Origin: a virus
Virus record (IMG/VR): IMGVR_UViG_3300010392_000069
Location: 1 to 34,333 of that record
Strand: one strand, 5' to 3'
DNA length: 34,333 nt
Of this stretch, positions 7,289 through 14,454 are shown piece after piece; within the stretch, counting starts at the first letter, position 1, and each line of letters opens with the position of its first letter. Both the position numbers and the translations under genes were made by a program. The notes below the pieces were generated by a model, which saw nothing but the letters and a program-made list of their open reading frames with translations, was not told where the DNA came from and ran no database searches.

Positions 7289-9314
7289 AAAGAAGCACCC
7301 ACCGTCGAAGACGTTTGAGCAGATGGGGGTGAGGTTGGAATACGAATCAGGCAATCAGGTCATAGGTAATTGTGTCCTATGCGATGGTGAGTCCAAGCTA
7401 TACATAAATCAGGAGAACGGCTTATGGGATTGTAAGAAATGTGGCACAAGCGGCAACGCTGAAAAGTTTGTAGAGCTTGTATGCAAGCTGTACAGCGACG
7501 ACATCTCACGAGAAGAGATGATGGCATTGTCCAAGAGCCGTGGCATTCGACCTAAGACGTTTCGCGCTTGGGGTGTTGGATGTGCCGGTAAGTTCTACAC
7601 CATACCAATGATGGGCAACGAGAAAGCCCGTGTGATAAACGCAAAGCGGTACACCATAGGTGGTCGTTCCCTCACAACAGCACGCTGTAAACAGTGCATG
7701 ATTCGCCCTCTCCAGTTGTACGACTCCGAGATAGTGTATATATGCGAAGGTGAGTGGGACGGTATGAGCATGTGGGAGTTACTCGACAAAGTGGGAGTTC
7801 GGCATGATGTATGGGCTGTTACTGGCAGTCATGTGTTTAATCCTGATTGGATATCTATCTTTCGTGGTAAGCATATTCGTGTCATCTTTGACAACGACAA
7901 GCCGGGCATCGCAGGTTCAAATAGACTGTTCAAGATACTACAGGGAAACGTGGCATCTTTGCAGTTCCTTCACTGGCCCGACGATGCCCCCGATGGATTG
8001 GATTTACGGGACTATTACATGGCATCCGATAAGTCAAAGGATACCGTTGCAGAAATCGAGAGTCTCTTTAAGTCGTACCCAATGGGACTTGATGCAGAAG
8101 AAGGAGAAACGCTTGCGAAAGGCTATCGCGAGCCGGTGTATACCGGACAAGGTGTGCCACCGGATGTTGTGGAAAAAGCCTACCGCAAATGGCTTCACCT
8201 CAAAGATGCCGACATCATCGACATCATGTTCGGCACCGTATTCGCGAATAGACTAGACGGAGACCCGATATGGTTATTGATAGTAGCACCTCCCGGTGGG
8301 TCCAAGACTGCCCTTGTCCGAACCCTGAGCGGTGCCGAGGGCATTATGGAAGCCACGACATTGACTCCGGCATCGCTGATATCTGGATTTTCCGCTGGAC
8401 CCGACCCGAGTTTGATTCCGAAATTGAACAAGCATGTGTTAGTTGTCAAAGACTTCACTACAATCTTGTCTGCGAATCAATCGGCAAAGGAAGAAATCTT
8501 CGGGATATTGAGAGATGCTTACGATGGATATTGCGAGAAGTGGCTTGGCAACAATGTCCACCGAAAATACAAGAGCAGGTTCGGTATCATCGCCGGTGTT
8601 ACTCCAGCCATCGAGAGGGAGGGTGCATCCGGCACGGTTCTGGGGGAGCGTTTTATTCGCTACCGCATATCCTCTACTGGAAATCTGGGGAAGGACGACG
8701 ACGTAATCCTACGTGCCCTTCGGAATGTGAAACACGATGCCCAGATGAACGAAGAATTGGAAGCCATCGCACATGAGGCAGTCAATTGGGATGTATCGAA
8801 CATACCCTATCCTGATTGTGATGATGACATGTTACGCCGCATTGGTTCACTGGCCCAATGGGTTAGCAAGCTACGTGGTGTTGTCCCGAGGCAGGGGTAC
8901 TCTCGCGAACTACTACACAAGCCTATGTCAGAGATTGGCACACGGCTCGCCAAGCAGCTGTTAAAGCTGGGGTATGGTATAGCGGTTTATCGAAGAGAAC
9001 CCGCAATCACGGAGCGTACCTATGAGCTACTTACCAAGGTGGCAATGGGTACATCTCCAGATAGAATCGAGGAGGTGATAAAGCAGATGTACGTTAACAC
9101 CATGCGACGCGGTGAGTCATTCACCACGGGAGAGATTACGGCATGGTGTCGGTTCCCTGAGCAAACCATCCGGTACGTTCTACAGGATATGGAACTACTC
9201 GATATGGTAAAGTGTGAACGCAGACGCTGGCGACTCTCTCCCAGTGTATGGCGAACGATGCGAACGCTCAAGCTATATCAGAAGGAGATAAAACATGCCA
9301 AGAAGCGCCGATAA
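7278..9314 (+). CDS. Primase fused to a P-loop ATPase (primase-helicase)
   Basis: Predicted to prime and unwind DNA at the phage fork. Order of parts in the 678-residue product: zinc ribbon Cys32-X2-Cys35 and Cys52-X2-Cys55; TOPRIM core ICEGEWD (Glu157) and FDNDKPG (Asp205, Asp207); linker; ATPase with Walker A APPGGSKT (337-344) and Walker B-like VLVVKDFT (Asp392); C-terminal segment resembling a winged helix (about 610-670). A TTG at 7278 is chosen because AAAGGGAG lies 7-8 bases upstream; the ATG at 7221 lies deeper in the polymerase gene without such a site. The ATPase does not look like T7 gp4 DnaB-type RecA, so 'helicase' is less certain than 'primase'. Confidence 0.85.
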   Translation: MGVEKKHPPSKTFEQMGVRLEYESGNQVIGNCVLCDGESKLYINQENGLWDCKKCGTSGNAEKFVELVCKLYSDDISREEMMALSKSRGIRPKTFRAWGVGCAGKFYTIPMMGNEKARVINAKRYTIGGRSLTTARCKQCMIRPLQLYDSEIVYICEGEWDGMSMWELLDKVGVRHDVWAVTGSHVFNPDWISIFRGKHIRVIFDNDKPGIAGSNRLFKILQGNVASLQFLHWPDDAPDGLDLRDYYMASDKSKDTVAEIESLFKSYPMGLDAEEGETLAKGYREPVYTGQGVPPDVVEKAYRKWLHLKDADIIDIMFGTVFANRLDGDPIWLLIVAPPGGSKTALVRTLSGAEGIMEATTLTPASLISGFSAGPDPSLIPKLNKHVLVVKDFTTILSANQSAKEEIFGILRDAYDGYCEKWLGNNVHRKYKSRFGIIAGVTPAIEREGASGTVLGERFIRYRISSTGNLGKDDDVILRALRNVKHDAQMNEELEAIAHEAVNWDVSNIPYPDCDDDMLRRIGSLAQWVSKLRGVVPRQGYSRELLHKPMSEIGTRLAKQLLKLGYGIAVYRREPAITERTYELLTKVAMGTSPDRIEEVIKQMYVNTMRRGESFTTGEITAWCRFPEQTIRYVLQDMELLDMVKCERRRWRLSPSVWRTMRTLKLYQKEIKHAKKRR

Positions 9315-10107
9315 GTTTACACTGTATATGGCCGGCGCAGGTCGTAACCCGCATCAGTATGATTTGGTGTTGAAGGATTGGGACTACGAACGCAGCCCAA
9401 TGTCTCTTCTCTTCTCCTTCGCATATCACGATGACATCACCAAACTGTTTAAGGATGGGCATCACAAGAAAGCAACCCGGCTCATTCTGGACAGTGGCGC
9501 GTATACAGCGTTCAGCACCGGAAGTGAAATCGACCTAGACGCATACATGGAGTTCATACACAGTAAGCATGGTCAACGCTTTGATGAAGTTGTTGGGCTT
9601 GATGTAATCGACGACCCAGACCGTGGCAGGCTCACATTCCGCAACTGTATGGAGATGAAGCGCAACGGGATTGAGTGTATACCGGTCTTCCACTACGGCG
9701 ACGATGAGAAATGGCTTGTGAAGTATAGCAAGAATTTCGAGAAGGTCGGGTTGTCTATCACGTCATCAATGCGGGTGTCTGACCGGTACAATTTCCTGCG
9801 TTGGGCGTTCCAACAAGTCTACCCGCATAAGTTCCACATGTTCGGATGGGCTTCTAAGACGTTACTATCGCAGTTCCCTTTCCATTCGGCGGATACCACA
9901 TCATACATGGCAACTGGTTTTCGCTACGGCAGCTGGTCCGCGTTCCACAATATGAAAGGAGTATGCAAGGTACGGAAACAAGACGCATTCAGAATGTCGA
10001 TTCACGAGATATTGCGTGGGTTGAAGGTAGAGCGTGAAATTCAAGCACAATGGTCTATGGAAATTGACCGACAACAGACAGCATGGAGACTTAAAAATGC
10101 CAAATGA
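9295..10107 (+). CDS. DpdA/TGT-like transglycosylase (candidate 7-deazaguanine DNA modification)
   Basis: The 270-residue product looks like the TIM-barrel family of tRNA-guanine transglycosylase relatives that insert preQ0-type bases into phage DNA (DpdA). Supporting strings are LDSGAYTAF (Asp66, matching the TGT DSGGF base-binding position), FDEVVGLDVID, ECIPVFHYGDD, KFHMFGWASK and SADTTSY (Asp200, candidate nucleophile, like the DSTSW of related phage proteins). AAGGAGATAAAAC precedes the ATG, and the gene overlaps the primase by 20 bases. No folE, queD, queE or queC homologue is visible nearby, so the substrate would come from the host or from genes outside the window. tRNA as substrate cannot be excluded. 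Confidence 0.68.
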   Translation: MPRSADKFTLYMAGAGRNPHQYDLVLKDWDYERSPMSLLFSFAYHDDITKLFKDGHHKKATRLILDSGAYTAFSTGSEIDLDAYMEFIHSKHGQRFDEVVGLDVIDDPDRGRLTFRNCMEMKRNGIECIPVFHYGDDEKWLVKYSKNFEKVGLSITSSMRVSDRYNFLRWAFQQVYPHKFHMFGWASKTLLSQFPFHSADTTSYMATGFRYGSWSAFHNMKGVCKVRKQDAFRMSIHEILRGLKVEREIQAQWSMEIDRQQTAWRLKNAK

Positions 10108-11422
10108 AAAAGAGATGCAGACAGTGAAACCATCGCAGATTCGCAATACAACATTGGTTAAATTGGAGACTGCGTTCTGGACCATCCTCGCAGGACAGCC
10201 ATTGATTGTCATGGAGAACGGGGATATGCTCTACCTGTTCGACCACTTCAAAGAGTCCGACACGTTGGGCGTAGATTCCGCAAAAGAGCTAGCCTTGGAC
10301 CTCATGGCAACTCGAATGAAGGTTCACACTGTGGACGCACACACCGGGGACCCGGTGCAAATCCCCCACCCGAAAATAGAGCATCACTTCCCGCTCGTTG
10401 TTCCGGATACCGTATTTATGCACAACAAAGACACCGGCAAGGTTGAGTCAATATCGTTCGCCAATGTAGACGGTGTATGGTGTGTCATAGACGCCGCGCT
10501 TGGCGCCCCAGAAGGCATGACTGATGAATCCCTTGTTGAGTCCGTCTTAAACCGTTCTGGCAGGTCTCTGAGCGACTACAGAGGTCCGCAGAAGGTCGGG
10601 AAAATTCAGGTCACAGATGAAGACGTAGAACGTGTGGCAACTCTTTATACTCCCTCCGAGCAGGAAGAGATAACCGCTCTGTTGGATGTAGACCTCGCAG
10701 ATTTTCCTGTTGATGTGAATACTGCGTTCGGGGCTTTGGCTCTTAGCCGACGCTATGTGGCAGAAGGTTCCGAGAAAACACGCGAACTGATAAACAACCC
10801 TATCCAGTCTCGGGCAGACTCCGACAGGCATCTCCAGAATATGCGACACATGAATACGCTTGCCATCGCACACACGGAGCTAGTCACGAATAACCCTGCA
10901 TGTCTAGTAGGTTGCCATATTCGGTTTACTGACCTTGAAGACAGCATTGACGAATGGATTCAGGCCGGACTCGAACTCATCGAGAACGTCAAAGAGACGG
11001 GCACACTCCCTCCCGATGATTACGAGGTTATATACAAAGACCTTTCCGCAGATAACCTCGCACACAACCTCTCCGAACAATTCAAAGAGAGCATCCGCCG
11101 CTTCTCCCAGAATGTAGTGAACCGCATACGGCAGTCTAGCTTATGTGATGATGACTTCGACCGCCTTATGCTGTATTATGATGCGGCGGCGACCGGGGTT
11201 GTTCCCATGTCATCTGACACTTTGAACCAATTAGAACAGGTTATTTTAGCCTCTGCAATGGGTCAGGAGAGCACCTTTACCGAGGAAGCGAAAGAAGAGC
11301 TAGACTACCTCGGCATCGTCTTCACGGACGGCACAGAGCCTGACGAAGAGACGCAATTTACCGTTGGATATGACGACCGGCACATGGTTGTACATGGTAG
11401 GCACAAGCCGCACATCGTGTAA
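10097..11422 (+). CDS. Hypothetical protein, 441 residues, acidic and helix-rich
   Basis: I do not recognise this protein. It is acidic and largely soluble, with predicted helical stretches in its second half (for example around LAHNLSEQFKESIRRF). Cysteines are scattered and show no metal-site pattern. ATG 10097 is chosen because GGAGA lies 7 bases upstream; an ATG at 10034 in the same frame would lie far inside the preceding gene. It overlaps the DpdA-like gene by 11 bases, so it is probably co-transcribed with it and with the replication genes. It ends the replication operon before a dyad-rich gap. Partner or regulator roles are possible but unsupported. Confidence 0.75.
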   Translation: MPNEKEMQTVKPSQIRNTTLVKLETAFWTILAGQPLIVMENGDMLYLFDHFKESDTLGVDSAKELALDLMATRMKVHTVDAHTGDPVQIPHPKIEHHFPLVVPDTVFMHNKDTGKVESISFANVDGVWCVIDAALGAPEGMTDESLVESVLNRSGRSLSDYRGPQKVGKIQVTDEDVERVATLYTPSEQEEITALLDVDLADFPVDVNTAFGALALSRRYVAEGSEKTRELINNPIQSRADSDRHLQNMRHMNTLAIAHTELVTNNPACLVGCHIRFTDLEDSIDEWIQAGLELIENVKETGTLPPDDYEVIYKDLSADNLAHNLSEQFKESIRRFSQNVVNRIRQSSLCDDDFDRLMLYYDAAATGVVPMSSDTLNQLEQVILASAMGQESTFTEEAKEELDYLGIVFTDGTEPDEETQFTVGYDDRHMVVHGRHKPHIV

Positions 11423-11669
11423 AAAGTTCCCATCTTCCCACAGAAAACTTCCCACGACAAGGGGGGGAGGCGTAGATGAAAATCAAAACCTCTCCCCCTG
11501 CCCTTCGTGTGACCCATATTTTAGCAGAAGCAAACTATAAAATATATATATATATAGTTAGCATATAGGGTACCCTAGGAATGGGAAGTTTTTGTAAATC
11601 AGACCTAGCCTCCACCCCCCGACCATGGAAGTTATCTCATTCTTCCCACAAAAAGGAGCAACGCATGTA
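11423..11669. other. Dyad-rich intergenic region, candidate origin or control region
   Basis: This 247-base gap holds nested dyads and no convincing gene. AAAACTTCCCA (11444-11454) is repeated inverted at 11582-11592. GGGGGGGAGG (11461-11470) pairs completely, with one G-U, with CCTCTCCCCC (11489-11498). An A/T-only run at 11536-11556 is flanked by near-perfect arms (11530-11539 and 11553-11562). TAGGGTACCCTA (11566-11577) is a perfect palindrome. Strand-melting AT DNA beside dyads, next to replication genes, fits an origin; operator plus terminator is the alternative. No clear sigma70 promoter was seen. Confidence 0.4.
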
Positions 11670-12071
11670 ATGGCAGATAAGTTCAAAGAAATACGATGGA
11701 TGAAGAACCGCAGGTACACGTACGCCAAATTCGTTTTGATTGTCGCACCACCTCTCGGAGACCACCATGTGCATATGATTGGTGTTCGGGTTGGATGGGT
11801 TGAAGACGGAATGGTGCCCGTGTTGATTGGAGGTCTTGGCACCTCGAAAGAAGCAATGGAGGGTTTAATAGACCTACTACATCCGACCGGGATTGAATGG
11901 AAACGCGAGGCATCGCGATGTCGTGTATCATGCGTAGTTCCGGTGAAAGAATGGTACCGTTTCTGGGTTCGCAATTTGTCTATCGCATTAGAAGACAATC
12001 CGCGAACTCCCAAATGGAAACGGTTAACACACGCAGAGAGAGTCAAATCATTTAGGAGATTGATGGGATGA
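11670..12071 (+). CDS. Hypothetical protein, 133 residues
   Basis: Function not recognised. The product is basic, with a hydrophobic strand-like core (FVLIVAPP, HVHMIGVRVGWV) and a C-terminal helix-rich section ending in ERVKSFRRLMG. ATG 11670 is chosen because AAGGAG lies about 11 bases upstream; ATG 11625 in the same frame has no ribosome site and sits within the dyad-rich gap. It is the first gene of a new block and its stop overlaps the next start (ATGA), so the two are probably coupled. Confidence 0.65.
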   Translation: MADKFKEIRWMKNRRYTYAKFVLIVAPPLGDHHVHMIGVRVGWVEDGMVPVLIGGLGTSKEAMEGLIDLLHPTGIEWKREASRCRVSCVVPVKEWYRFWVRNLSIALEDNPRTPKWKRLTHAERVKSFRRLMG

Positions 12072-12598
12072 AAGCAGATGACTTCAACCGTCCGTGGTGG
12101 GAAACCCACATTGGAGCTACGAAACTGTCGCAAGACTTTATTGATAAGTTCCCCGACTTTTGCACCGATGTTCAAACTCTACAGCCAACGTTTGAACCTT
12201 TAACCGTGTTTAGCACGGAGATGGATAAACCATTGATTGAAGATTTCGATAATGTCGAAGACTTCACGGTGGGCATTGAGCAGTACGACAAGATATGGGC
12301 AGACGTTGGTCGTGTGTTCCATTCCGAACTCGGACGTGTACCTACGGCGTGTCTTGTAACGCAGTGTCGAAAATGTGGTGCAACTCAATGGATGGCATGG
12401 AGTCGGAAGACAGGTATCATTAAACATGGGTACTCGTTGTACGTTCTGCTGAATGTTTGTTTCCCAATGTTTACGGAATGGATTGCAATGGTACGTCTCA
12501 TGACCGGCATGCAACCCGAGCCGGGTTTACACAAAAAGTCGTGTCCGGTTAACAAAAGCGAAGAGGCACTGAAAGGTGTCTTCACCACGAAAGGGTAA
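12068..12598 (+). CDS. Hypothetical protein, 176 residues, with a CxxC pair
   Basis: Function not recognised. A single CRKC at about residues 98-101 is followed by GATQWMAW, which looks like half of a zinc ribbon; a second Cys pair is not obvious, although single cysteines occur at SLYVLLNVCF and KSCPV. The segment YSLYVLLNVCFPMFTEWIAM is fairly hydrophobic. TAGGAG precedes the ATG, which overlaps the previous stop. It belongs to a run of short accessory genes between the replication and structural modules. Confidence 0.7.
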   Translation: MKADDFNRPWWETHIGATKLSQDFIDKFPDFCTDVQTLQPTFEPLTVFSTEMDKPLIEDFDNVEDFTVGIEQYDKIWADVGRVFHSELGRVPTACLVTQCRKCGATQWMAWSRKTGIIKHGYSLYVLLNVCFPMFTEWIAMVRLMTGMQPEPGLHKKSCPVNKSEEALKGVFTTKG

Positions 12599-12602
12599 CA
12601 TC

Positions 12603-12698
12603 ATGGACGTCGTAATCAATTTTGCGTATATGGTTTTTATACCAACCGTGATTGTGTTGAGCATCGTCGCACTTCACGGGTTGGCGTCGAGGCGGTAG
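12603..12698 (+). CDS. 31-residue single-pass membrane microprotein
   Basis: A 31-codon reading frame beginning MDVVINFAYMVFIPT and ending HGLASRR. Almost all of residues 3-26 are hydrophobic and the C-terminus is basic, so it should span the inner membrane once. AAAGGG lies 7 bases before the ATG, and the gene fits exactly between neighbours with 4-base gaps. Such microproteins in phage accessory regions often target host membrane functions, but nothing here shows the target. Confidence 0.55.
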   Translation: MDVVINFAYMVFIPTVIVLSIVALHGLASRR

Positions 12699-12702
12699 TA
12701 CG

Positions 12703-12891
12703 ATGATAGTCATTACCTACATTTGCGATACCTGTCCGAACCGGTCCCGGCAAGAGTATCCATTCAATGACACGCTCGTAACCCGACCGGATGATTGGAC
12801 CACGTATCAACCAGAGCCACACGACCCGCCGCAACTCCTGTGTCAGTTCTGTTCGAAGCAACTTCAGGAAAGAAAGGAGGTCAGCGAGTGA
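12703..12891 (+). CDS. Small zinc-binding-type protein, 62 residues
   Basis: Two Cys pairs, CDTC near the N-terminus and CQFC near residues 47-50, form a plausible single-zinc ribbon or knuckle. The middle is rich in Pro, Asp and Trp; the C-terminus is charged (KQLQERKEVSE). A GAGGCGG stretch lies upstream of the ATG at 12703. Its stop overlaps the GTG start of the next small zinc-type gene (GTGA). The function is unknown; candidates are nucleic-acid binding or host-protein interaction. Confidence 0.6.
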   Translation: MIVITYICDTCPNRSRQEYPFNDTLVTRPDDWTTYQPEPHDPPQLLCQFCSKQLQERKEVSE

Positions 12892-13034
12892 ACATAATGT
12901 GCGAATGGTGTCGTCATCTTCTAGACACGGAAGACCCGACCACATGGGAAGACCACGAATGGTCTTCGCATCATCAACGAGGTATTATCATAGGGCATAC
13001 GATAACCATGTGTCCGAGAAGAAGGAGCACATGA
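12888..13034 (+). CDS. Small Cys/His-rich protein, 48 residues, GTG start
   Basis: The start is decided by a strong AAAGGAGGT 6 bases before GTG 12888, overlapping the stop of the preceding gene. The product starts MNIMCEWC and contains HEWSSHHQRG and a later Cys (TMCPRR), giving CxxC, several His and one more Cys, which could hold zinc. An internal ATG at 12897 is a possible second start. No function can be assigned; it travels with another zinc-type microprotein. Confidence 0.55.
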   Translation: MNIMCEWCRHLLDTEDPTTWEDHEWSSHHQRGIIIGHTITMCPRRRST

Positions 13035-13035
13035 C

Positions 13036-13752
13036 GTGATATTTAGTAGAGCAAACTTAGCCTGTCATGAAGTGGCATCAACAGATAGTGAATACATGAA
13101 GGGATTATCCGGTGTTCAGTTCGAGCATGACGGCAGTACGGTAGCCACCAATGGTCGCATACTACTCGCGGTTTCACCGGCTCACCCCGAACGGGCAAAA
13201 TTCCCGGATGTCGCATGTGACCAACTCTCTCCCTCCAGAAATGGGTACTTGATGCCATCAAGTCTCATCGTCCGTGTGGTCAAAGGTCTGTCACGGGTAC
13301 GCAAGCTCCCGCTAATGCATGTGGCTATGTCCCGAGTCCGGGATACGCATCGCGTCGGCTTCACCAGCTTGAATGAATCGGGCGACCCCACCACAACGGC
13401 AGCGTTACCCCTTACGGAGAAGTTCCCTCTGTGGCGCAAGCTATTGTCTGATTTGATTGGGCAGGCGACTCTCCGTGTTGTATTGAATCGAGACGACCTA
13501 GTACGGTTACTGAAGGCAATCGATTCAGCATGTCCTTCGACGGGGGATGTGACCCCTGTGTATATGGAGGTCGGCACGGGCGGTGTCGTACTCCACGGAC
13601 GCAACTATGAGACCGCCCAAAACGCTATAGGAGCATTGACCGCAATCGATACACGAGGACAATGGATTGAACAAGATTATACGTGGCATGAATCCATTGT
13701 TCGTGGGAAGAAAAAACGGGTTGTGAGAAAGACCGCGAAAAAACGGGGTTAA
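13036..13752 (+). CDS. Possible sliding-clamp-like (beta-clamp fold) protein
   Basis: The 238-residue product contains GVQFEHDGSTVATNGRILLAVS, which resembles the DnaN strand-turn in which the substrate-facing loop reads ATDGxRLA, and VVLNRDDLVRLLKAI, like the helix opening a second clamp domain. The length fits about two of the three domains of bacterial DnaN. The C-terminus is basic (KKKRVVRKTAKKRG). GTG 13036 has AGGAG about 9 bases upstream. If real, it would act as a processivity factor for the phage polymerase. I saw only local similarity, so an unrelated fold remains possible. Confidence 0.42.
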   Translation: MIFSRANLACHEVASTDSEYMKGLSGVQFEHDGSTVATNGRILLAVSPAHPERAKFPDVACDQLSPSRNGYLMPSSLIVRVVKGLSRVRKLPLMHVAMSRVRDTHRVGFTSLNESGDPTTTAALPLTEKFPLWRKLLSDLIGQATLRVVLNRDDLVRLLKAIDSACPSTGDVTPVYMEVGTGGVVLHGRNYETAQNAIGALTAIDTRGQWIEQDYTWHESIVRGKKKRVVRKTAKKRG

Positions 13753-13838
13753 ATTGGGTGTCCATGGGGGAAAATAAATGGGTTGACAATGTTAAATGGA
13801 TACGCTAAAATACCGCCGTTGTTAGCGAACACCCAATT
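13752..13838. repeat. 10-bp inverted repeat bracketing a promoter
   Basis: AATTGGGTGT (13752-13761) and its exact complement ACACCCAATT (13829-13838) flank the sigma70-type promoter at 13783-13811. Paired operator half-sites on both sides of a promoter suggest a repressor bridging or looping the DNA. The left arm overlaps the end of the clamp-like gene. Confidence 0.5.
13783..13811 (+). promoter_or_regulatory. Sigma70-type promoter before the histone-like gene
   Basis: TTGACA (13783-13788), a 17-base spacer, then TAAAAT (13806-13811). This is a full -35 match and a 5/6 -10 match with ideal spacing, placed at the boundary between early and late genes. Transcription would begin near 13818. Confidence 0.8.
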
Positions 13839-14024
13839 AACAGAAAGGAAATGGTCGCATGGACAGTTGAATCGTAGGTGGCATTGAAACGAATACACAC
13901 ATTTTTTGAGCATATTCAGTATTCGTACACAACACACCGCCGGTGGATTCCCTTCGGCACACCTAATCACAACGTTGTGTATATTACTACTAAACTGGTA
14001 CAGTTAGTACCGAAGGAGAATCGT
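13812..14024 (+). promoter_or_regulatory. Structured untranslated leader with dyads
   Basis: About 210 bases separate the promoter from the first well-supported start. It holds ACGAATAC (13889-13896) pairing with GTATTCGT (13919-13926), the 12-bp palindrome CACAACGTTGTG (13968-13979), and GGTAC-N5-GTACC near 13996-14010. Only very short reading frames occur (for example a 9-codon frame at 13851). A frame beginning with GTG 13878 runs into the next gene but has no ribosome site. Confidence 0.45.
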
Positions 14025-14231
14025 ATGAGCATCATTGATTTCATCATCGACGGAGTAGAAGCCCCCAAATTCAGCACGAGTTCCGGAGGTGGCGCGGCCA
14101 AGAAGGGCAAAAAGCCCGCCGCGAAGAAGCGCGCAGCCAAGAAGCCCGCCGCTAAGAAGAAGGCCGCTCCTCGTAAGAAGGCCGCCGCCAAGAAACCCGC
14201 AGCGCGTAAGAAAGCTACCCGCAGGCGGTAA
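14025..14231 (+). CDS. Histone H1-like lysine/alanine-rich protein, 68 residues
   Basis: Residues 1-22 form a short non-basic head (MSIIDFIIDGVEAPKF). From about residue 25 onward the chain is nearly all Lys, Ala, Pro and Arg in PAAKK-type repeats, like the tails of bacterial H1 homologues and mycobacterial HU. GAAGGAG lies 7-8 bases upstream of ATG 14025, which decides the start. It should bind DNA non-specifically and could compact phage DNA or compete with host nucleoid proteins. Its own promoter and terminator make it a one-gene unit. It resembles the tail of the SSB-like protein at 4398-5423. Confidence 0.72.
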   Translation: MSIIDFIIDGVEAPKFSTSSGGGAAKKGKKPAAKKRAAKKPAAKKKAAPRKKAAAKKPAARKKATRRR

Positions 14232-14244
14232 TTTCTCCCACGTC

Positions 14245-14271
14245 GTCTGATAGCTAGTAGGACTATCAGAC
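14245..14271. repeat. 9-bp perfect hairpin
   Basis: GTCTGATAG (14245-14253) and CTATCAGAC (14263-14271) form a perfect stem with a 9-base loop, 14 bases after the histone-like gene. No T-run follows, so it is more likely an RNA-stabilising or pause structure than a stand-alone terminator. Confidence 0.5.
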
Positions 14272-14282
14272 TTAGCATGGCC

Positions 14283-14334
14283 CCGACGGGCACCGTTTTG
14301 ACTCTCTTTTCCGGTGTCCGTCGGCGGTCTTATT
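14283..14334 (+). terminator. Probable terminator hairpin
   Basis: CCGACGGGCACCG (14283-14295) pairs over 13 positions, with one G-U, with CGGTGTCCGTCGG (14312-14324). CGGTCTTATT follows, a weak T-rich tail. It separates the histone-like gene from the late operon. Confidence 0.6.
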
Positions 14335-14343
14335 AAAACATAA

Positions 14344-14447
14344 GCAGCAGCGAAGCGTAGCGTAGCTGGTCGCTTAGACAGGTGCCCCCGCAGCAGCGAA
14401 AGCGGACGTGGAGCCAGCGAAGCTAAAAGCCGCCGCAGCAGCAAAGG
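14344..14447. repeat. GCAGCAGCGAA-type repeats before the late genes
   Basis: GCAGCAGCGAA occurs exactly at 14344-14354 and 14390-14400, with degenerate copies near 14413 (GCCAGCGAAGC) and 14434 (GCAGCAGCAAAGG). No start codon opens a frame across it. Its place just upstream of the packaging genes makes a terminase-recognition site conceivable; decay of Ala/Lys-rich coding DNA is the alternative, since GCA GCA GCG AAG reads AAAK in the frame of the next gene. Confidence 0.35.
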
Positions 14448-14454
14448 AAATGAC

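Noticed and set aside
11625-11669. ATG 11625 as start of the 133-residue protein
   Set aside because: No ribosome site precedes it; AAGGAG lies between it and the ATG at 11670.
13851-13877. Leader peptide of 8 residues after the 13783 promoter
   Set aside because: The AAAGGAA site is too close to this ATG, and the peptide shows no attenuator-like codon run.
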